Shown in pieces: positions 1 to 5,564 of a stretch of 9,104 nt of DNA. The translations under genes were made by a program, and so were the position numbers. The DNA comes from CAZIMM01 sp964540415 (lineage in GTDB: Bacteria; Bacillota; Clostridia; Oscillospirales; Acutalibacteraceae). Under the pieces are notes generated by a model. The model searched no databases. It was not told the DNA's origin and saw only the letters and a program-made list of their open reading frames with translations. Each line of letters starts with the position of its first letter. Position 1 is the stretch's first letter. The stretch spans positions 1 through 9,104 of the forward strand of contig CAZIMM010000086.1 of the NCBI GenBank assembly GCA_964540415.1. The letters are read 5' to 3'.

Positions 1-179
1 CCGCGGGCTACAGCCCAGTTCCGCATTGTTTCGGCAACCGCGTTTGCCACAGACAAATCGAGTTTTGCACCCTCGTCAATTGTTTTTTTCAGTGAGCGGT
101 AAACATCTGCCGACAGGCTGGCTTTCATAGCCCTGTCATCGAACACCCTGCTGCCGAAATACTCTGATACTGTTTCCAT
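1..179 (-). CDS. glnN: Glutamine synthetase type III (GlnN), N-terminal part, runs off left edge
   Basis: Read on the minus strand from ATG at 179-177, this gives 59 complete codons with no stop. The peptide contains METVSEYFGSRVFDD, LKKTIDEGAKLDLSVANAV and AETMRNWAVARG, the conserved N-terminal signature of type III glutamine synthetases (GlnN, about 700 residues, usually hexameric double rings). The enzyme makes glutamine from glutamate, ammonia and ATP in the cytoplasm. The start is supported by an AAAAGGAGAA ribosome binding site at 195-186, about 7 bases upstream. The catalytic part lies outside the window. The gene is transcribed divergently from the glutamate synthase operon, behind a leader with two terminator hairpins, so it is probably controlled by antitermination. 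The family call is from motif recognition and is strong; nothing can be said about the missing 90 percent. Confidence 0.9.
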   Translation of the reverse strand, partial: METVSEYFGSRVFDDRAMKASLSADVYRSLKKTIDEGAKLDLSVANAVAETMRNWAVAR

Positions 180-203
180 AATCTGTTCTCCTTTTCTTTC
201 ATG

Positions 204-266
204 AAAAAAGCAGAAGGCGCCTCCGATGCAGCCACAAAAGAAGCTATACATCAAAGACGCCTTTGC
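204..266 (-). terminator. Second intrinsic terminator (attenuator) in the glnN leader
   Basis: On the minus strand the arm AAGGCGTCTTTGATG (263-249) pairs with CATCGGAGGCGCCTT (228-214) with three mismatched positions, around a 20-base loop. The stem extends outward through GCA (266-264) with TGC (212-210), leaving C213 bulged. A U6 tract (209-204) follows directly. It lies only about 25 bases before the glnN start and ends upstream of the ribosome binding site, so it would stop transcripts before the gene. Its 5' arm includes the hexaloop hairpin at 269-254, so the two folds exclude each other. Confidence 0.75.
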
Positions 267-269
267 CTT
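254..269 (-). promoter_or_regulatory. Candidate ANTAR hexaloop hairpin 2 of the glnN leader
   Basis: On the minus strand AAGGC (269-265) pairs with GTCTT (258-254) around the six-base loop AAAGGC (264-259). Loop position 1 is A and position 4 is G, the two conserved loop bases recognised by ANTAR antiterminators such as EutV and NasR. The stem has a closing C-G and a G-U second pair, as in the other two copies in this window. The hairpin sits inside the 5' arm of the terminator at 266-204. No second adjacent hexaloop hairpin was found, which departs from the described two-hairpin motif. Confidence 0.6.
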
Positions 270-314
270 AATCATTTTTTCAGTTTTATGTTTGGGTTTG
301 CTTGCCGAAAAAGG

Positions 315-350
315 AAAAAAAGTGTCTTTGAGCGTTAAACTCAAAGACAC
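315..350 (-). terminator. First intrinsic terminator (attenuator) in the glnN leader
   Basis: This is a perfect 11-base inverted repeat on the minus strand, GTGTCTTTGAG (350-340) and CTCAAAGACAC (332-322), with a 7-base loop, followed at once by U7 (321-315). The U tract exists only in the minus orientation, so it acts on the glnN transcript. It begins about 13 bases from the predicted transcription start, so most unregulated transcripts would be very short. Its 5' arm shares GTCTTT (348-343) with the hexaloop hairpin at 360-343, making the structures mutually exclusive. Confidence 0.85.
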
Positions 351-360
351 CCTTGCCTTT
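343..360 (-). promoter_or_regulatory. Candidate ANTAR hexaloop hairpin 1 of the glnN leader
   Basis: On the minus strand AAAGGC (360-355) pairs perfectly (one G-U) with GTCTTT (348-343) around the hexaloop AAGGGT (354-349), with A at loop position 1 and G at position 4. It begins only about 3 bases after the predicted transcription start at about 363. Forming this hairpin would sequester the 5' arm of the terminator at 350-315, so a protein that stabilises it would let polymerase through. The binding protein is inferred to be the ANTAR regulator encoded at 6810-7403. Confidence 0.65.
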
Positions 361-369
361 ATGTCGGAT

Positions 370-398
370 ATCATACACCGTTTTCTTCAGCTTGTCAA
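370..398 (-). promoter_or_regulatory. Sigma-A promoter for glnN
   Basis: On the minus strand the -35 box is TTGACA (398-393), a perfect consensus, and the -10 box is TATGAT (375-370), matching five of six. The spacer is 17 bases. The predicted start is near 363, leaving a leader of about 185 bases before the glnN ATG. It is arranged back to back with the glutamate synthase promoter, with 28 bases between the two -35 boxes. Confidence 0.82.
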
Positions 399-433
399 GC
401 GGTTACTGCAATTTTTTCTGCACGGCTTGACAA
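392..433. repeat. Inverted repeat joining the two divergent -35 boxes
   Basis: TTGTCAAGC (392-400) and GCTTGACAA (425-433) are perfect 9-base reverse complements around a 24-base AT-rich centre with a T6 run (412-417). Most of the symmetry comes from two consensus -35 boxes facing away from each other, but it extends three bases beyond the hexamers. It could be incidental or a symmetric operator; the sequence alone does not decide. Confidence 0.55.
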
Positions 434-455
434 ACCTGTGTTTGAGGTTTATAAT
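427..455 (+). promoter_or_regulatory. Perfect sigma-A promoter for the glutamate synthase operon
   Basis: TTGACA (427-432) and TATAAT (450-455) are both exact consensus hexamers with a 17-base spacer. The predicted start is about 462, which is the first base of the hexaloop stem. A promoter this strong fits a system whose control is exerted after initiation, at the leader terminator. It also rules out any start codon for the first gene upstream of about 462. Confidence 0.9.
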
Positions 456-461
456 GCGGGC

Positions 462-481
462 AATGAGCAAAGACGTTCATT
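462..481 (+). promoter_or_regulatory. Candidate ANTAR hexaloop hairpin in the glutamate synthase operon leader
   Basis: AATGAGC (462-468) pairs over 7 bases (one G-U) with GTTCATT (475-481) around the hexaloop AAAGAC (469-474), with A at loop position 1 and G at position 4. It can be extended by G460-C484 and C461-G483 with T482 bulged. It begins at the predicted +1. The 3' arm is also the 5' arm of the terminator at 474-520, so only one of the two can form. The C-G closing pair and G-U second pair match the two glnN leader hairpins on the other strand. ANTAR recognition is inferred from the A1/G4 rule and from the ANTAR gene in the same operon. Confidence 0.7.
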
Positions 482-520
482 TGCGAAAGCTGTGTGCTTT
501 TCACAAATGAGCGTTTTTTT
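474..520 (+). terminator. Leader terminator (attenuator) of the glutamate synthase operon
   Basis: CGTTCATTTG (474-483) pairs with CAAATGAGCG (504-513), ten pairs with one G-U. An inner stem formed by GAAAGC (485-490) and GCTTTTC (496-502) with one bulged T closes a TGTGT loop. T7 (514-520) follows directly. It lies between the promoter and the first ribosome binding site, 23 bases before the ATG at 543, so it would block the whole operon unless the alternative hairpin at 462-481 forms first. Confidence 0.87.
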
Positions 521-542
521 ATATGAAAGGAATCTGACAGAA

Positions 543-1634
543 ATGAAGAAAGAGGGTCAAGTCAGAATACCGTCCGGCTGCGCAATTTCCGCGGTTATAT
601 CGAGGGAAGGAGAAAGAATGACGGGCGAAAAAATAGCACAAAGTATGATACCCATGCACGACCGCTCGAACGGCTTGGGCGGCGGCTTTGCAGGCTACGG
701 AATATATCCGGAGCACCGTGAACAATACGCGTTTCACATTTTCTTTACCGACAACTCAAGCCGGATTGAATGTGAACGGTTTTTGAAAGAAAGCTTTGAA
801 ATAGTAAAGGCAGAGATTATTCCGACGCGAAAGCTGCCGGAAATAACCGACGAACCGCTGATATGGCGATATTTTGTCTCCCCTCTTGCCTCGGTGCTTG
901 TCTCGCTGCAGCTTGACGAAAAGGAATATGTCGTGCGCACGGTTATGAGAATCAACACAACAATTAAAGGCTGCTATGTGTTCTCCTCAGGCAAAAATAT
1001 GGGCGCTTTCAAATCGGTAGGCTTTCCGGAAGATGTCGGCAGATTTTACCGTCTTGAAGAATACGGGGCATATTCATGGACTGCTCACGGCAGATACCCG
1101 ACCAACACACCCGGCTGGTGGGGCGGCGCACACCCGTTTGCACTGCTTGATTACTCAATTGTTCACAACGGCGAAATATCATCATACGATGCCAACCGCC
1201 GTTTTATTGAGATGTTCGGCTACAAATGCACGCTGCAAACCGACACAGAGGTAATAACATATATTGCCGACTACTTACTGCGTCGGCATGGGCTGTCACT
1301 CGGAGAAACTGCTGCTGTTATTGCAGCGCCGTTCTGGGAAACAATTGAGCAAATGGACGAAACCGAAAAGAGCAAACTGAAATATCTGAGAACCATGTTT
1401 TCAAGTCTGCTCATCACCGGGCCGTTTTCAATCGTGCTCGGCTTTGACGGTGGATTGATGGCACTCAACGACAGGCTCAAACTGCGCTCGATGGTTGTCG
1501 GAGAAAAAGATGACAAGGTTTTTATTGCAAGCGAAGAAGCCGCCATACGCTCTATGGAGCCTGATGCGCAGAACATTTACGCACCCACCGGCGGCGAACC
1601 TGTTATTGTTAAGGTAAAGGACGGAAAATACTGA
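543..1634 (+). CDS. gltS-like: Glutamate synthase, glutaminase subunit (class II glutamine amidotransferase)
   Basis: A 363-residue class II (Ntn) glutamine amidotransferase that would hydrolyse glutamine and pass ammonia to the FMN subunit encoded next. Family motifs are visible: HGRYPTNTPGWWGGAHPF (182-199), HNGEISS (208-214), TDTEV (233-237) and a closing LNDRLKLRSMVVG segment (308-320). Cys13, in SGCAISA, is the only cysteine placed like the N-terminal nucleophile, so removal of residues 1-12 is inferred. The ATG at 543 is chosen because the family begins MKKEGQxRIPSGC, an AAAGGA site lies at 526-531, and earlier in-frame starts (438, 507) fall in the promoter or terminator. The stop TGA overlaps the next ATG by one base (TGATG), indicating coupled translation. 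It differs from bacterial GltB, where this domain is fused to the synthase domain. Confidence 0.88.
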   Translation: MKKEGQVRIPSGCAISAVISREGERMTGEKIAQSMIPMHDRSNGLGGGFAGYGIYPEHREQYAFHIFFTDNSSRIECERFLKESFEIVKAEIIPTRKLPEITDEPLIWRYFVSPLASVLVSLQLDEKEYVVRTVMRINTTIKGCYVFSSGKNMGAFKSVGFPEDVGRFYRLEEYGAYSWTAHGRYPTNTPGWWGGAHPFALLDYSIVHNGEISSYDANRRFIEMFGYKCTLQTDTEVITYIADYLLRRHGLSLGETAAVIAAPFWETIEQMDETEKSKLKYLRTMFSSLLITGPFSIVLGFDGGLMALNDRLKLRSMVVGEKDDKVFIASEEAAIRSMEPDAQNIYAPTGGEPVIVKVKDGKY

Positions 1635-3139
1635 TGGGAATTGAATACATTTACCCGGAGTTTGAAGTTGTGCGCAACGCTGATCGCTGTATTGCCTGCC
1701 GCGTATGCGAAAGGCAGTGTGCAAACGAGGTTCACCGTTTCGACACTGAGCTCGGCGTAATGCTCAGCGAAGAGCAAAAATGTGTCAACTGTCAGCGCTG
1801 CGTTTCGCTGTGTCCGACGCACGCTCTGAAAATTGTAAAAAGCGACTGCGCTCTGCGTGAAAACGCCAACTGGTCAAACGACACGATAAAAGAGATTTAT
1901 AAGCAGGCAAACAGCGGCGGCGTGCTGCTTTCGTCAATGGGCAACCCCAAGCCGCTGCCGGTTTACTGGGACAAAATTCTCATCAACGCCTCGCAGGTCA
2001 CAAATCCACCCATCGACCCGCTGCGAGAGCCGATGGAAACCCGTGTATTTCTCGGCAAGAAGCCCGACAGAATTGAGCGCGACAAAAAAGGTAACCTAAT
2101 CAATAATCTTACTCAGCAACTGGAGCTTTCGATGCCTGTCATGTTTTCTGCGATGAGCTACGGCTCAATCAGCTACAACGCGCATAAGAGCCTTGCTGAC
2201 GCCGCACAGCGCCTCGGAATTTACTACAACACGGGCGAAGGCGGTCTGCACGAGGACTTTTACGCCTACGGCAAAAACACAATTGTTCAGGTTGCCTCGG
2301 GTCGGTTTGGTGTTTACGAAAACTACCTTAAGGCAGGTGCGGCAATCGAAATCAAAATGGGTCAGGGCGCAAAGCCCGGCATCGGCGGACATCTGCCCGG
2401 CGCAAAAATAACCGGAGATGTGTCCAAAACAAGAATGATTCACGAAGGCAGCGATGCAATTTCGCCGGCCCCTCACCATGACATTTATTCGATTGAGGAT
2501 TTGCGGCAACTTGTTTTCTCGCTTAAAGAGGCAACGCAGTACAGAAAGCCCGTTATCGTTAAGGTTGCCGCAGTTCACAACATTGCGGCAATTGCAAGCG
2601 GAATCGCTCGCAGCGGCGCAGACATAATTACAATTGACGGCTTTCGAGGGGGAACGGGTGCTGCGCCGACGAGAATACGCGACAATGTGGGCATTCCCGT
2701 TGAGCTGGCTCTTGCGGCGGTTGACTCAAGGCTGCGCGAGGAGGGCATACGCAACAGTGTTTCACTTGTTGTCGGCGGAAGTATCCGCAGCGCGTCTGAT
2801 GTTGTCAAGGCAATAGCGCTTGGTGCCGATGCCTGCTACATTGCAACGGCGGCGCTGCTTGCGCTCGGCTGCCATCTCTGCCGTACCTGTCAGAGCGGCA
2901 AATGCAACTGGGGCATTGCAACGCAAAACCCCGAACTTGTCAAGCGGCTGAACCCGGAAATCGGCAGTGAGAGGCTGTTCAACCTGATGACGGCGTGGCG
3001 GCACGAAATCAAGGAACTTATGGGTGGTATGGGTATAAATTCAATAGAGGCGCTTCGCGGCAACCGATTAATGCTGCGGGGGATAGGGCTGAACGAAAAG
3101 GAGCTTGAGATTCTCGGTATCTCACACGCAGGAGAATGA
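1634..3139 (+). CDS. gltB: Glutamate synthase, Fe-S/FMN synthase subunit (split GltB type)
   Basis: A 501-residue synthase subunit that combines ammonia and 2-oxoglutarate with two electrons to give glutamate. An N-terminal 2[4Fe-4S] ferredoxin domain carries Cys19, 22, 25, 29 and Cys50, 53, 56, 60. Residues about 100-470 are the FMN-binding TIM barrel typical of GOGAT: KMGQGAKPGIGGHLPG (241-256), SPAPHHDIYSIEDL (277-290), IDGFRGGTGAAPTR (334-347) and VVGGSIRSASD (379-389). A further cluster motif, Cys413-x2-Cys416-x2-Cys419-x4-Cys424, sits where GltB binds a 3Fe-4S cluster. It lacks the glutaminase and GXGXG domains, which are separate genes here, as in archaeal-type and many clostridial glutamate synthases. 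Its stop overlaps the ferredoxin start in ATGA (3136-3139). Confidence 0.92.
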   Translation: MGIEYIYPEFEVVRNADRCIACRVCERQCANEVHRFDTELGVMLSEEQKCVNCQRCVSLCPTHALKIVKSDCALRENANWSNDTIKEIYKQANSGGVLLSSMGNPKPLPVYWDKILINASQVTNPPIDPLREPMETRVFLGKKPDRIERDKKGNLINNLTQQLELSMPVMFSAMSYGSISYNAHKSLADAAQRLGIYYNTGEGGLHEDFYAYGKNTIVQVASGRFGVYENYLKAGAAIEIKMGQGAKPGIGGHLPGAKITGDVSKTRMIHEGSDAISPAPHHDIYSIEDLRQLVFSLKEATQYRKPVIVKVAAVHNIAAIASGIARSGADIITIDGFRGGTGAAPTRIRDNVGIPVELALAAVDSRLREEGIRNSVSLVVGGSIRSASDVVKAIALGADACYIATAALLALGCHLCRTCQSGKCNWGIATQNPELVKRLNPEIGSERLFNLMTAWRHEIKELMGGMGINSIEALRGNRLMLRGIGLNEKELEILGISHAGE

Positions 3140-3567
3140 AAAGAGTTTTTGTAAACGAAGAATGGTGTCTTGGCTGCCATTTGTGTGAATATAACTGCGC
3201 CTATGCAAATTCCGGCATGACCGACATGGTCAAGGCACTTAAAAACAAAAAAATATTTCCGAGCATCCGTGTTGAATGTGCAGGCAAAATAACCTATGCT
3301 GTGTCCTGCCGACATTGCACCGACCCGTTGTGCGTAAAAAGCTGCATTTCCGGCGCACTTTCAAAAGATGCAGATGGCACAGTGCGCATTGATAAAAGCA
3401 AATGCGTCGGCTGTTTTACCTGCATTCTGGTTTGCCCATACGGAGCAATAACGCACGACGAAAAAGGAGCAGTAAGCAAGTGTGAACTGTGCCTTAGAAA
3501 TGCCTGCGGCACACCGGCGTGCGTGTCCGGCTGCCCCAACAGAGCAATTGTTTTCGAGGAGAGATGA
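3136..3567 (+). CDS. Four-cluster 4Fe-4S ferredoxin subunit of glutamate synthase
   Basis: A 143-residue polyferredoxin of the HycB/DmsB type. Sixteen cysteines form four [4Fe-4S] sites: Cys11/14/17/21, Cys58/61/66/70, Cys90/93/96/100 and Cys116/119/129/133, the last with a longer spacer that includes an extra Cys124. It has no signal peptide or membrane segment and would be cytoplasmic. Lying between the FMN synthase and a flavoprotein with 4-base overlaps on both sides, it probably wires electrons from the flavoprotein to the synthase clusters. This role is inferred from context; proteins of this family also serve in hydrogenases and formate dehydrogenases. The ATG at 3136 is fixed by the ATGA overlap and by the first ligand motif at residue 11. 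Confidence 0.85.
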   Translation: MKRVFVNEEWCLGCHLCEYNCAYANSGMTDMVKALKNKKIFPSIRVECAGKITYAVSCRHCTDPLCVKSCISGALSKDADGTVRIDKSKCVGCFTCILVCPYGAITHDEKGAVSKCELCLRNACGTPACVSGCPNRAIVFEER

Positions 3568-4820
3568 GAAAATTGGATCAGCAAATCAAAAAAAGCAAAT
3601 ATGTAATTATCGGTGGAAGTGTTGCCGCAATCGGCTGTGTTGAGGGTATACGAAGCGTTGATAAGAGCGGGAAAATCGTGCTCGTTTCCGGCGAAAAATG
3701 CCCGGCTTACTGCCGTCCGCTCATTTCTTACTATCTTCAGGGAAAAACTGATCTTAAAAAAATGAAATACCGTCCGGATGAGTTTTATTCTCAGAATAAC
3801 TGCGAAGTCATTTATGCCGAGGCACTGAAAATTGACAGCATAACGCAGACGGTTGCACTCGACAGCGGCCGGAATATCAGCTACGGTTTTCTCTGCAATG
3901 CAACAGGCTCTTCGCCTCTTGTGCCGCCATTTTCGGGGCTTGACACAGTTGAAAAGAAATTCAGTTTTATGACTCAAAACGATATGCTCGCTCTTGAAAA
4001 AGGACTTAAATCTGATTCGGATGTTCTGATTATCGGTGCCGGGCTTATCGGACTGAAATGCGCAGAGGGCATATGTGAGCGCGTGAAAAGCGTGACCGTC
4101 TGCGACCTTGCACCGCACATTCTTTCAAGTATTCTTGACGAAACCAGTGCCTCTATCTTGCAGAATAAGCTTGAAGAATACGGCGTGAAATTTCTTCTCG
4201 GCGACAGTGTCGGTAAGTTTGAGCGCAACAAAGCCATTATGAAAAGCGGCAAAAAAGTTGATTTTGATGTGCTGATTCTCGCTGTAGGAGTTCGCGCAAA
4301 CACCGCGCTGATAAAGACTTGCGGAGGAGAATGTGACCGGGGAATAATTGTTGACACATCAATGAAAACATCTGTTAATAACATTTATGCCGCGGGTGAC
4401 TGCGCGCAGGGCTACGATGCGTCAACAGGAGAAAATCGGGTAATTGCAATTCTGCCCAATGCCTATATTCAAGGCAGGTGTGCAGGAATAAATATGGCAG
4501 GCGGCCACGAAATTTTTGATTGCGCTATACCTATGAACGCCATTGGATTCTTTGGACTTCACGCGCTCACTGCCGGCAGCTACACGGGCAAAATTCTTGA
4601 ACAGCGCAGCAACAATACCGTCAAGCGCCTGTTTGTCCAAGATGAGCGGCTTGTAGGCTTTATTTTGATCGGCGATGTTGACAGATCAGGGATTTATACC
4701 GCACTGATTAGAGAAAAAATGCCGATTACTGAAGAACAAGCATTAAGTTTACTGAAGTCACCCGTGCTTGCAGCATTTTCTCCCGAAATCCGTTGGAAAG
4801 CGCTCGGAGGTGTGATATAA
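3564..4820 (+). CDS. FAD/NAD(P)-dependent oxidoreductase, probable electron-input subunit of glutamate synthase
   Basis: A 418-residue two-dinucleotide-fold flavoprotein. The FAD motif VIIGGSVAAIGC (14-25) is followed by a second Rossmann motif, VLIIGAGLIGLKCAEGI (154-170), for NAD(P)H, and by VNNIYAAGDC (271-280), which contacts FAD. The C-terminal segment LVGFILIGDVDRSGIYTALI (363-382) is typical of the NirB/rubredoxin-reductase-like group. It would oxidise NAD(P)H and reduce the adjacent ferredoxin; the cofactor preference cannot be read reliably. It replaces the usual GltD small subunit, which has its own N-terminal Fe-S domain; here the clusters are on separate proteins. The start at 3564 is chosen because it overlaps the ferredoxin stop as ATGA and has AGGAG at 3557-3561; an in-frame start at 3519 would add 15 unconserved residues inside the ferredoxin gene. 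Confidence 0.85.
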   Translation: MRKLDQQIKKSKYVIIGGSVAAIGCVEGIRSVDKSGKIVLVSGEKCPAYCRPLISYYLQGKTDLKKMKYRPDEFYSQNNCEVIYAEALKIDSITQTVALDSGRNISYGFLCNATGSSPLVPPFSGLDTVEKKFSFMTQNDMLALEKGLKSDSDVLIIGAGLIGLKCAEGICERVKSVTVCDLAPHILSSILDETSASILQNKLEEYGVKFLLGDSVGKFERNKAIMKSGKKVDFDVLILAVGVRANTALIKTCGGECDRGIIVDTSMKTSVNNIYAAGDCAQGYDASTGENRVIAILPNAYIQGRCAGINMAGGHEIFDCAIPMNAIGFFGLHALTAGSYTGKILEQRSNNTVKRLFVQDERLVGFILIGDVDRSGIYTALIREKMPITEEQALSLLKSPVLAAFSPEIRWKALGGVI

Positions 4821-4822
4821 TT

Positions 4823-5542
4823 ATGAAAGCAATAAATGCAGCCGGGTTAGATTTCAGCGTGCTGAACCAACATATACGTAAAGCTGAAGGTGACATTGCC
4901 GTGAGCAACTGTCTTGGACAGAGGTACATTGCAGCGGGTCTGAACGACAAAAGAATTCAGATTAACGGAATTCCCGGCAACGCGCTGGGTGCATACCTCA
5001 ACGGTGCGCAGATAACCGTAAACGGCAACGCGCAGGACGCAGTCGGCGACACAATGAATGACGGCGAAATCATCATTTACGGCAACATCGGTGACGCGGC
5101 AGGCTATGCCATGCGCGGCGGCAGGATTCTTATCAAGGGCAACGCCGGATACCGCGCAGGCATCCACATGAAAGAATACGGCGAAAAGCGCCCGTTCATC
5201 GTTATCGGCGGCTCATGCGGCAGCTTCCTGGGCGAATATCAGGCAGGCGGCATAATTATTGTGCTCGGCTTAGGCTGTAAAACAAACATTGTCGGCGATT
5301 TTCCCTGCACCGGTATGCACGGCGGAAAAATGTTTTTGCGCTCGGATTGTGATAACATCCGTTTTCCGAAAAATGCAGCCGTGCGGAGCGCAACTGATAG
5401 CGATATGGCAGAGATTGACCAATACATCACTAAATTTTGTGAAACATTCGGCTATAACCGAAATGATATAACTCAGCATCACTTCATGGTTGTTGTGCCG
5501 GACAGTATGAACCCATACAAGCAGATGTATGTTGCAAATTAA
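4823..5542 (+). CDS. Glutamate synthase GXGXG beta-helix subunit
   Basis: A 239-residue protein matching the C-terminal GXGXG domain of GltB, a right-handed beta helix. Repeating turns with spaced glycines run from about residue 48 to 165 (NGIPGNALGAYLNG, NGNAQDAVGDTMNDG, YGNIGDAAGYAMRGG, KGNAGYRAG). In full-length GltB this domain is structural, bracing the glutaminase and synthase domains around the ammonia tunnel; the free-standing form is known from split archaeal and clostridial enzymes and from FwdC-type proteins. The start at 4823 has GGAGGTG at 4806-4812, which lies within the end of the previous gene; only two bases separate the two genes. The last 50 residues lack the repeat. Confidence 0.87.
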   Translation: MKAINAAGLDFSVLNQHIRKAEGDIAVSNCLGQRYIAAGLNDKRIQINGIPGNALGAYLNGAQITVNGNAQDAVGDTMNDGEIIIYGNIGDAAGYAMRGGRILIKGNAGYRAGIHMKEYGEKRPFIVIGGSCGSFLGEYQAGGIIIVLGLGCKTNIVGDFPCTGMHGGKMFLRSDCDNIRFPKNAAVRSATDSDMAEIDQYITKFCETFGYNRNDITQHHFMVVVPDSMNPYKQMYVAN

Positions 5543-5564
5543 TCCCGAAAGGCAGGCAGATAAA

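Larger units (their letters stand above)
251..359 (-). repeat. Duplicated 19-base leader element (two copies) in the glnN leader
   Basis: On the plus strand the copies are tcaaagacgcctttgcctt (251-269) and tcaaagacacccttgcctt (341-359), identical at 17 of 19 positions and 90 bases apart. On the minus (transcribed) strand each copy contains a complete hexaloop hairpin plus the start of a terminator arm. The two differences fall in the loop and at its edge and preserve both the A1/G4 loop bases and the stem pairing. The pattern suggests duplication of a whole regulatory module. Confidence 0.75.

Noticed and set aside
226..510. Plus-strand reading frame of 94 codons across the regulatory region
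   Set aside because: It crosses both promoters and all terminators, has no ribosome binding site and no recognisable protein character.
438..542. Longer N-terminus for the glutaminase subunit, starting at 438 or 507
   Set aside because: 438 lies between the -35 and -10 boxes and 507 lies in the terminator arm; the family starts at MKKEGQ, encoded from 543.
3294..4118. Long minus-strand reading frame of 274 codons opposite the ferredoxin and flavoprotein genes
   Set aside because: It is antisense to two strongly conserved genes, has no ribosome binding site or family resemblance, and mirrors their codon pattern.
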